A DNA stretch of 64,000 bases from contig JAILCP010000057.1 of NCBI GenBank assembly GCA_024680055.1, positions 29,639-93,638 on the forward strand, given 5' to 3'. This stretch comes from Lachnospiraceae bacterium (GTDB lineage: Bacteria; Bacillota; Clostridia; Lachnospirales; Lachnospiraceae). Shown piece by piece: positions 9,135-15,460 of the stretch; within the stretch, counting starts at the first letter, position 1; every line of letters begins with the position of its first letter. The notes beneath the pieces are model-generated. The model saw only the letters and a list, made by a program, of their open reading frames with translations, was not told where the DNA came from and made no database searches. Both the position numbers and the translations under genes were made by a program.

Positions 9135-11346
9135 AGGCATTCTCCCATACTTCCTGCATTCTTCTGTGCAATGCGCTGTAACGTTTTTGCGGATTTTCAT
9201 TGGCAATCATCTCTTCAAAAACCCGCTCATCGCCCACAATGGTAACGCATTTTTTGGCTCTGGTCACTGCAGTATATAATAAATTTCGGTTCATCAAAGG
9301 TCTTGGTCCCATCAACAGGGGAATAATCACCGCCGGGTACTCGCTACCCTGGGACTTATGAACCGTCACCGCATAGGCCAGTTCCAGTTCATCCAGTTTA
9401 CTAAAAGGATAGACCACTTTTCTGCCTTCATCAAACTCCACCGTCACCTGTTCAAGCAAGTCGTCAATTCTTTGAACAATGCCGCAGTCTCCGTTAAACA
9501 CTCCCATGCCCTGGTCAATCACCACATTGTAACGGTTGGCCACTTCCCAGTTCAGCTGGTAGTTGTTTTTAATCTGCATCACCTTATCCCCTTCACGAAA
9601 GACGGTATGACCCACACTTTTTTCCCTCTTTTTCTCGTCTTTTGGATTCAAATAACTTTGCAGTACCTCGTTTAAGTGCTCCACTCCAAGAAGGCCCTTC
9701 CTTGTTGGCGTCATCACCTGGATATCGTAGGTGGATGCATCCACGTACCCCGGCAGTTTTTCTAAAATCAACTGTAACGTAACGTTAATTACCTGATTTG
9801 CATCATATCGTTTCAAAAAGAAAAAGTCTCTGCTTTTATTATCCAGAATCACCTTTTCTCCATTATTGATTTTATGAGCATTTAATACAATATCGCTTTG
9901 TCCGTCCTGGCGAAAAACCTTTTTCAGCGCAACCACCGGAATCTTTTTTGCCTCAATCAGATCATGAAGCACCGCTCCCGGTCCCACACTTGGCAACTGT
10001 CTGGAATCTCCCACCAGAATCAGTCTGGTTCCGGGAACCACAGCCTTTAATAATGCATAAAAAAGTGTGATATCCACCATGGACATTTCATCTATAATAA
10101 TCACATCTGCTTCCAGAGGATGATTGGCGTCTCTTCCAAAGGCACCTTCTTTATCCCCTGCTCCGTTCACCTCCAAAAGTCGGTGAATGGTTTTGGCTTC
10201 CACTCCGGTCACCTCGCTCATTCGCTTTGCAGCCCGTCCCGTAGGTGCCGCCAACATAATATCCAGATTTTCCGTTTCAAAATAAGATATCATGGTATTA
10301 ATAATGGTGGTTTTACCTGTTCCCGGTCCTCCGGTAAGCACCAAAAGTCCGTTTTTCGCTGCAGTGTGCACCGCCTCTTTTTGCATCGGGTCCAGTATTA
10401 AGTTCTGTTCTTTCTGAGTTTTGAATAAAATTTTCTCAATCTGTTCTTCATCTTCCCTGTAAGTGCAGCATAACTCTTTTAACATCAAAGCAGAATTGTA
10501 CTCCATATGATAAAAACTATTCAAATACACATCGTATCCGTCTGCGGCCTGTTTCAGCACCACCTTCCGTTCGATGGCAAGATTATGTATCTGAGCTTCC
10601 ACCACATCTGCACTCAGTTCCAAAATAGATGCCGCCTTTGATATCAAAAGCCGCCATGGCAAATATGTATGACCAAGGGCCGCTGACTGAGACAATGTAT
10701 ATTGAATTCCACTTCGAATTCTGTAATCGGAATCAATGGCTATCCCCACTTTTGACGCAATTTCATCTGCAACTTTAAATCCCACTCCGTCAATTTCTTC
10801 TGCCAGTTGATAAGGATTGTCATCCACAATACGATACATATCGATTCCGTATCGCTGATAGATTTTTACCGCCAGATTCATTTTGATTCCATACTTCTGC
10901 AGAAACATCATGGCCTGTCGCAAATCTCTTTTTGCCTGCATCTGATCCGAAATCTCCATGGCCTTTCGCTCACTGATTCCCTTAATTTCCGCAAGTCTCT
11001 CAGGTTCCTCTTCTATAATTTTAAAAGTTTCCTCTTTAAATCTTCGCACAATCCTGGCAGCAAGCGCAACTCCTACTCCCTTGATTGCTCCGCTTCCCAA
11101 ATAACGTTCTATTTCCATGGCATCCGCAGGTGCCACCTCTTCATATTCCGAAAAAGAAAACTGTTCACCATAACTTGGATGAGTTGTCATTTCTCCCAGC
11201 AGTTTTAAACTAATCCCCGGTTCCAGCCCACTGATATAGCCTACCGCTGTATATTCTTCCTCATCACTTATAATATCAAATACAGAATAACTGTTTTCCT
11301 CATTATGATAACGTACCGCCGAAACATATCCCTGTAATTCTTCCAA
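9127..11346 (-). CDS. recD2: RecD2-type 5'-3' DNA helicase
   Basis: 739 residues, starting at a TTG at 11346 with AGGAGA six bases upstream. The N-terminal part contains helix-hairpin-helix repeats (for example GAIKGVGVALAARIV) typical of RecD2. A superfamily 1 helicase core follows: Walker A GGPGTGKTT near residue 340, Walker B IIDEMSMVD, and the late motif YAVTVHKSQGSEYP. RecD2 unwinds DNA independently of RecBC and acts in mismatch repair and fork repair in Firmicutes. It is followed by comF with an 8-base overlap. Confidence 0.95.
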   Translation of the reverse strand: MEELQGYVSAVRYHNEENSYSVFDIISDEEEYTAVGYISGLEPGISLKLLGEMTTHPSYGEQFSFSEYEEVAPADAMEIERYLGSGAIKGVGVALAARIVRRFKEETFKIIEEEPERLAEIKGISERKAMEISDQMQAKRDLRQAMMFLQKYGIKMNLAVKIYQRYGIDMYRIVDDNPYQLAEEIDGVGFKVADEIASKVGIAIDSDYRIRSGIQYTLSQSAALGHTYLPWRLLISKAASILELSADVVEAQIHNLAIERKVVLKQAADGYDVYLNSFYHMEYNSALMLKELCCTYREDEEQIEKILFKTQKEQNLILDPMQKEAVHTAAKNGLLVLTGGPGTGKTTIINTMISYFETENLDIMLAAPTGRAAKRMSEVTGVEAKTIHRLLEVNGAGDKEGAFGRDANHPLEADVIIIDEMSMVDITLFYALLKAVVPGTRLILVGDSRQLPSVGPGAVLHDLIEAKKIPVVALKKVFRQDGQSDIVLNAHKINNGEKVILDNKSRDFFFLKRYDANQVINVTLQLILEKLPGYVDASTYDIQVMTPTRKGLLGVEHLNEVLQSYLNPKDEKKREKSVGHTVFREGDKVMQIKNNYQLNWEVANRYNVVIDQGMGVFNGDCGIVQRIDDLLEQVTVEFDEGRKVVYPFSKLDELELAYAVTVHKSQGSEYPAVIIPLLMGPRPLMNRNLLYTAVTRAKKCVTIVGDERVFEEMIANENPQKRYSALHRRMQEVWENAYD

Positions 11347-11383
11347 ATGTTCTCTCCTGTTTCTAAACTAATTCTATCTTTCT

Positions 11384-11412
11384 ATTGTAATCGCTCCTCC
11401 TCTGGAGGGCAA
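11384..11412 (-). promoter_or_regulatory. Candidate promoter for recD2
   Basis: On the minus strand TTGCCC (11407-11412), 17 bases, TACAAT (11384-11389). Transcription would start near 11377, about 30 bases before the TTG start. It would leave the 73-bp repeat array outside the recD2 message. Confidence 0.45.
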
Positions 11413-11441
11413 GGGGAATAACTTTATTCCTTGGTATGCTT

Positions 11442-11879
11442 CGGTTCCCAGCCACCTTTTCTTATCTTTTCCCTCATTAGGTGGCTGGGACTGTTGATTT
11501 CCCTTAGTCAGCTCCGGTTCCCAGCCACCTTTCTGTTGAATTCCTTTGGTTAGGTGGCTGGAATTGTTAATTTCCCCTAGTTAACTCCGGTTCCCAGCCA
11601 CCTTTCCTTATCTTTTCCTTCATTAGGTGGCTGGGATTGTTGATTTCCCCTAGTTAACTCCGGTTCCCAGCCACCTTCTCTCATCTTTTCCTTCATTAGG
11701 TGGCTGGGACTGTTGATTTTCCTTAGTTAACTCCGGTTCCCAGCCACCTTCTCTTATCTTTTCCTTCATTAGGTGGCTGGGATTGTTAATTTTCCTTAGT
11801 CAACTCCGGTTCCCAGCCACCTTCCCTTATCTTTTCCTTCATTAGATGGCTGGGACTACTGATTTTTCTTGATTGCATC
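11442..11879. repeat. Six tandem 73-bp repeats, each containing a long hairpin
   Basis: The word CGGTTCCCAGCCACC recurs at 11442, 11515, 11588, 11661, 11734 and 11807, an exact 73-base period. Each unit carries CCCAGCCACCT, a 21-base pyrimidine-rich loop (plus strand), then AGGTGGCTGGG, then a 30-base linker. Units 1, 3, 4 and 5 have perfect 11-bp stems; unit 2 has lost one outer pair and unit 6 has one changed base (AGATGG). No T run follows the stems, so they do not look like terminators. Read on the minus strand, every loop holds at least one A-N-G-G-A, mostly AAGGA. Partial similarity extends a little beyond both ends. Function unknown. Confidence 0.95.
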
Positions 11880-11896
11880 ATAGATGTAAACGAATC

Positions 11897-11925
11897 CTTA
11901 TAAGAATTTTCAGGCCAATATCCAA
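11897..11925 (-). promoter_or_regulatory. Candidate promoter reading into the repeat array
   Basis: On the minus strand TTGGAT (11920-11925), 17 bases, TATAAG (11897-11902), immediately after the T run of the upstream terminator. A transcript starting near 11890 would enter the six-hairpin array. The -35 box is only a fair match, so this is tentative. Confidence 0.35.
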
Positions 11926-11955
11926 AAAACCGGGAATGAAAATTCTCATTCCCGG
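11924..11955 (-). terminator. Intrinsic terminator after the flgG/rod-binding genes
   Basis: A perfect 10-bp stem (11946-11955 with 11930-11939), a 6-base loop and then TTTTTT on the minus strand. It lies 17 bases after the rod-binding protein stop and closes that transcript. Confidence 0.9.
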
Positions 11956-11971
11956 TCATTTTTAAGCATTC

Positions 11972-12316
11972 TTATATATCGTAATTACGTTTCATTTGTT
12001 CATACATTTGTTTTGCAATACCAAGTCCACCTTGTTCCGTACTGGAAGCTGCATATTGTTTAATCATTTCTTCCTTGTAATAGTCCTTCAGCTGACTGTT
12101 GGCTGCACTGGAATCTTCTTCGGATTCCGGAACCATTTTTTCCATGGCTTTAAATACCTGCTCGGTAAAATATGCTTCAAACTCTTTGCACACATCCATC
12201 AATTCTTCATCGGAGGCTTTGCTTAAATCTCCGTTTAAAGATTTCTGCAATTTTTGAGATGCGGCGCTGCCTGTTGCAGCTTCAGTGTAAGCACCTGCTA
12301 AAGACTCAATTGCCAT
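11972..12316 (-). CDS. Flagellar rod-binding protein (FlgJ N-terminal domain type)
   Basis: 114 residues. The core is the rod-binding domain: DEELMDVCKEFEAYFTEQVFKAMEKMVPE, cut here as ELMDVCKEFEAYFTEQVF and KAMEKMVPE, then KDYYKEEMIKQYA and GGLGIAKQMYEQMKRN at the end. It corresponds to the N-terminal half of proteobacterial FlgJ and has no muramidase domain, so another hydrolase must open the wall for the rod. It would cap or scaffold rod assembly outside the membrane. It follows flgG by 11 bases with AGGAGG before the ATG. Confidence 0.88.
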   Translation of the reverse strand: MAIESLAGAYTEAATGSAASQKLQKSLNGDLSKASDEELMDVCKEFEAYFTEQVFKAMEKMVPESEEDSSAANSQLKDYYKEEMIKQYAASSTEQGGLGIAKQMYEQMKRNYDI

Positions 12317-12327
12317 TTAGAACCCTC

Positions 12328-13146
12328 CTATCGTTTCAATGAATTGGCCTGTCCCATCATATCATCTGCTGCCTGAATGGCTTTGGAATTCATTTCGTAT
12401 GCACGTTGTGCCACAATCAAATTCACCATTTCATCAGCAACCTGAACATTGGATGCCTCTAAATATTTGTGCATAATTGTAGATTTGGTTAAACCTCTTG
12501 TGGAAGCCTCATTCATTGCAGGGCCGGATGCATCGGTTACGATGTAACGGCTGCTGCTGGTTTTTTCAAGACCGGCCGGATTGTTAAATTGCCAGGTACC
12601 GATGGTTTGATTCAAGCTTACATAATTACCATCATCTCCTAAATAACCAACTTCACCGGTGCTTGTGGTAAAAGTCACCTTGGAAGTAGCTACGTTACTT
12701 GGAATCACAATGGCTTTTCCGTTGCTGTCAAGAACCGGCAAACCGTCGGATGTGGAAAGGGTAACTCCTGCAGTTCCCATACTCCATTTGAAATCACCGT
12801 TTCTGGTGTAGTAGGTGTTTCCGTCACCGCCACGTACTGCAAAAAAACCGTCGCCGTTAATTGCAAAAGCAGTTTCGCTTTCACTGGCAATGGCCGGGCC
12901 CTGACCAAAATCTGTGGTAATGGCTGCAAGTCTTGTTCCAAGACCTACCTGTGCTCCCACCGGTTTGGTAGCTCCGTTTGCTGAAGTGGTTTTACTTTGT
13001 ATTGTCTGGTATAACAAGGTTTTAAATTCTGCCTTGTCATTCTTAAATCCTGTTGTATTTACATTGGCCAAGTTGTTGGAAATGGTATCCACATTGGTCT
13101 GCTGACTGATCATTCCGGACGCAGCGCTCCATAGTGCTTTCATCAT
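12328..13146 (-). CDS. flgG: Flagellar distal rod protein FlgG
   Basis: 272 residues. The N-terminal signature ISNNLANVNTTGFK and the C-terminal NVQVADEMVNLIVAQRAYE are the paired coiled-coil ends of axial rod/hook proteins. The central region carries GDGFFAV with TRNGDF, typical of FlgG and FlgF. It builds the rod that crosses the wall. It corresponds to flhP in the mbl-flhO-flhP order of Bacillus. It has its own good promoter and is followed by the rod-binding protein. Assignment as FlgG rather than FlgF rests on order and on the fuller N-terminal signature. Confidence 0.92.
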   Translation of the reverse strand: MMKALWSAASGMISQQTNVDTISNNLANVNTTGFKNDKAEFKTLLYQTIQSKTTSANGATKPVGAQVGLGTRLAAITTDFGQGPAIASESETAFAINGDGFFAVRGGDGNTYYTRNGDFKWSMGTAGVTLSTSDGLPVLDSNGKAIVIPSNVATSKVTFTTSTGEVGYLGDDGNYVSLNQTIGTWQFNNPAGLEKTSSSRYIVTDASGPAMNEASTRGLTKSTIMHKYLEASNVQVADEMVNLIVAQRAYEMNSKAIQAADDMMGQANSLKR

Positions 13147-13186
13147 AGGCTTTGTCTCTCCTTATCACGAAAAATGATATACTCTC

Positions 13187-13215
13187 ATTATACATTATCG
13201 GCATATTTTTGTAAA
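13187..13215 (-). promoter_or_regulatory. Candidate sigma-A promoter for flgG
   Basis: On the minus strand TTTACA (13210-13215), 17 bases, TATAAT (13187-13192), about 40 bases before the flgG ATG. It lies downstream of an imperfect G/C-then-T hairpin around 13217-13256 that could end the mbl-flgF message, so flgG may be transcribed separately. Confidence 0.6.
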
Positions 13216-13260
13216 AATTTAGGGGAAAAGAAAAAATTTTCTCTCCCCCTTTTAAAAATT

Positions 13261-14061
13261 CTATAATCTTCCAATCTGATTAACAGCTTTATCCAAGGTC
13301 TCATCAATGGCCTGGATTACTTTTTGGTTGGATTCGTAGGCACGTGATACAGTAATCATTTCCACCATTTCACTTACCACGTTCACATTGGACTGTTCCA
13401 CAACGCCCTGGTATACTTCCACTTCAGCATCTTTCACAGCGCCGCCATCAACCAGCTGATACATGTTCTCACCATAGTGTTCAAGATAACGGTAATCCTG
13501 AATATCCACAACACCAATCTTTCCTACTGAACGCTCATTCTGGTAAATATTACCGGAAGTGTCCACAGTAAAAGGTTGGGCAGGATCCAACCGAATATAG
13601 TTGTTTCTGCTTAAGTTGGAATTGCTTGCTCCATTCTGGTTAAGGACATAGTCTCCGTCTTTTGTTCGAAGATATCCATCAGAATCCAAAACAAACTGTC
13701 CGTCTCTTGTATATTTAATGGAGGACTCTCCATTCTTATTGGTAAATGCAATTGCAAAGAATCCGGAACCACCAATGGCAAAATCCGTATCATTCTCTGT
13801 TTCTGTTAAAGATCCTTGAGAATAATCTGTATAGTTTTCTCCAATCTTCGCACCAAGACTTACCTTGCCCAATTGCTGATCCAAAAAGTAAGATGATGAA
13901 TCCTTGATTCTGTAACTGTACATGGAATCAAAGGACTGTGTGGTTGCCCCTTCTTTCTTAAAACCGATGGTGGCAGAGTTGGCCAAGTCATTGGTCAAAA
14001 CGTCCAATCGATTCATTTGATTCACCATACCGGTGTATGCTGTGTATAAACCTTTTACCAT
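13261..14061 (-). CDS. flgF: Flagellar rod protein FlgF
   Basis: 266 residues. N-terminus with LTNDLANSATIGFKKEG and C-terminus with NVNVVSEMVEMITVSRAYE, the axial-protein ends. GSGFFAI and TRDGQF lie in the middle. It is a proximal rod subunit and paralogue of the downstream flgG. It starts 48 bases after the mbl stop, matching flhO of Bacillus, and may share the mbl transcript. Confidence 0.88.
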   Translation of the reverse strand: MVKGLYTAYTGMVNQMNRLDVLTNDLANSATIGFKKEGATTQSFDSMYSYRIKDSSSYFLDQQLGKVSLGAKIGENYTDYSQGSLTETENDTDFAIGGSGFFAIAFTNKNGESSIKYTRDGQFVLDSDGYLRTKDGDYVLNQNGASNSNLSRNNYIRLDPAQPFTVDTSGNIYQNERSVGKIGVVDIQDYRYLEHYGENMYQLVDGGAVKDAEVEVYQGVVEQSNVNVVSEMVEMITVSRAYESNQKVIQAIDETLDKAVNQIGRL

Positions 14062-14109
14062 TGTGCCGCCCCTTTCGTTAAAAGCTGTGTGCGACTGTCC
14101 CTAGTCTTA

Positions 14110-15102
14110 TTAATCGGCCAGTTTTCCGGTCATGGCCTCTACGTATTTACCGGTTCCGATTGCTACGCAAGTCATTGCGTCATCGGCTACCATGGTATTG
14201 ATTCCGGTCTTTGACTGAATCAATTCATCAAGTCCACGAAGCATTGCTCCGCCTCCGGTTAATACGATTCCTCTGTCAGAAATATCTGCAGCAAGTTCAG
14301 GTGGAGTCTTCTCCAATACGCTGTGTACTGCTTCAACAATCTGGACAGTTGTTTCTCTAAGTGCTTCTTCCACTTCAGAAGAAGATACCGGAACACTCTT
14401 TGGAAGACCCGTTACCAGGTTACGTCCTCTTACATCCATTGTCATATCTTCAGATAACGGATAACATGTTCCAACTTTAATCTTAACCTCTTCTGCAGTT
14501 CTTTCACCGATCAAAAGGTTATGTTTCTTTCTCATATAACGAACAATTGCCTCGTCAAAATCATCTCCGGCAATTTTTACAGAGGTACTTACTACAGTTC
14601 CTCCAAGAGAAATTACTGCGATATCGGAGGTACCACCACCGATATCTACGATCATATTTCCACATGGTTTTTCTATATCAATACCTGCACCAATGGCTGC
14701 AGCGATAGGCTCTTCAATAATGAATACCTCTCTTGCTCCACAGTTCACTGCTGCATCTTCTACTGCCTTCTTTTCAACTTCGGTTACACCACTTGGTACA
14801 CATACCGCAATGTTTAATTTACGGTAAATCTTCTTGCCAATGGCCTTCTGAATAAAGTAGCGTAACATCTTTTCTGTAACGGTATAATCAGAAATTACAC
14901 CCTGACGCAAAGGTCTGACAGCTGTAATGTTACCCGGTGTTCTACCAAGCATCAAACGAGCATCCTCACCGATTGCCTTAATTTTCTGTGTATCTCTGTC
15001 AAAAGCAACTACGGAAGGCTCTTTTAATACAACTCCCTTGCCTCTTATATATACTAAAATACTTGCGGTTCCTAAATCAATTCCAATATCTGTTGAAGCC
15101 AT
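14110..15102 (-). CDS. mbl: MreB-like actin homologue Mbl
   Basis: 330 residues of the actin/HSP70 fold. Phosphate-1 loop DIGIDLGTASILVYI at the start, phosphate-2 MIVDIGGGTSDIAVIS near 160, and adenosine loop GIVLTGGGAMLRGLDE near 285. It polymerises on the inner membrane and guides the elongasome that inserts new peptidoglycan along the cylinder. The MreB/Mbl choice is made from position: mbl-flgF-flgG is a conserved Firmicutes order, whereas mreB is usually followed by mreC and mreD. Confidence 0.92.
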   Translation of the reverse strand: MASTDIGIDLGTASILVYIRGKGVVLKEPSVVAFDRDTQKIKAIGEDARLMLGRTPGNITAVRPLRQGVISDYTVTEKMLRYFIQKAIGKKIYRKLNIAVCVPSGVTEVEKKAVEDAAVNCGAREVFIIEEPIAAAIGAGIDIEKPCGNMIVDIGGGTSDIAVISLGGTVVSTSVKIAGDDFDEAIVRYMRKKHNLLIGERTAEEVKIKVGTCYPLSEDMTMDVRGRNLVTGLPKSVPVSSSEVEEALRETTVQIVEAVHSVLEKTPPELAADISDRGIVLTGGGAMLRGLDELIQSKTGINTMVADDAMTCVAIGTGKYVEAMTGKLAD

Positions 15103-15153
15103 TTCTTTCCCCTTTCACTTCATCTCTTCTAAATTCATCTTTTATATTCGTAT

Positions 15154-15172
15154 TGATGGACGCAGTCCATCA
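15154..15172 (-). other. Hairpin in the mbl leader
   Basis: A perfect 8-bp inverted repeat (TGATGGAC and GTCCATCA, 3-base loop) in the predicted 5' untranslated region of mbl, about 55 bases before the start codon. No T run follows, so it is not a terminator. It may stabilise or regulate the message. Confidence 0.5.
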
Positions 15173-15196
15173 GATTAAACATATCAATACTATACT

Positions 15197-15224
15197 ATTA
15201 TATACGATTCATCTGGTTTTTCAA
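15197..15224 (-). promoter_or_regulatory. Promoter for mbl-flgF
   Basis: On the minus strand TTGAAA (15219-15224), 16 bases, TATAAT (15197-15202). Start of transcription is expected near 15190, giving an 88-base leader. Confidence 0.65.
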
Positions 15225-15347
15225 ACTTTTTTTACCATGTTTTTTTATTTATTAAAGTTTTTACACATATTTAATAAAACCGCCGTTACTTTTCAGGTTA
15301 TCTTCACCTAACCTTCACATTGGATTTCTATACTCTATAATGTACTA

Positions 15348-15460
15348 GCTAATAAGCTAATATAATTTTTCATAACTCATGTCCCTTATATTCTTGGATA
15401 TAAGGGACACTCCCCGAACATTGGCGCCTGTTTTTCAGGCGCTTTATTTATTTTATTTTT
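15348..15460 (+). ncRNA. Candidate small RNA of about 100 bases
   Basis: Plus strand. TTCACA (15314-15319), 16 bases, TATAAT (15336-15341) would start transcription near 15348. The RNA would contain a small AGCT hairpin, a perfect 11-bp hairpin (GTCCCTTATAT 15381-15391 with ATATAAGGGAC 15398-15408) and end at a GC-rich terminator (GCGCCTG 15424-15430, TTTTT, CAGGCGC 15436-15442, then a T-rich run). The terminator has a T run only on the plus strand, yet the nearest genes are both on the minus strand, which is why an RNA is proposed. The 3' end overlaps the uvrA stop. I do not recognise the family. Confidence 0.45.

Larger units (their letters stand above)
11347..11971. other. Gene-free stretch between recD2 and the flagellar genes
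   Basis: No open frame here looks coding. From right to left it holds the terminator of the flgG/rod-binding transcript, a candidate minus-strand promoter (11897-11925), the six-unit 73-bp repeat array, a short GGAATAA/TTATTCC palindrome near 11414-11430 and a candidate recD2 promoter. Confidence 0.8.
15103..15452. other. Gene-free stretch between mbl and uvrA
   Basis: 350 bases without a convincing coding frame. It holds the mbl promoter and leader hairpin on the minus strand. On the plus strand it holds a promoter-hairpin-terminator arrangement that could specify a small RNA. Confidence 0.75.

Noticed and set aside
11442..11879. CRISPR array
   Set aside because: The 73-base units are contiguous and similar along their whole length, with no unique spacers of constant size, and there are no cas genes in the window.
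11442..11879. Series of intrinsic terminators
   Set aside because: The stems are GC-rich, but on neither strand are they followed by a run of T.
15381..15408. Terminator of uvrA or mbl at the GTCCCTTATAT hairpin
   Set aside because: The stem is perfect, but no T run follows it in either direction.
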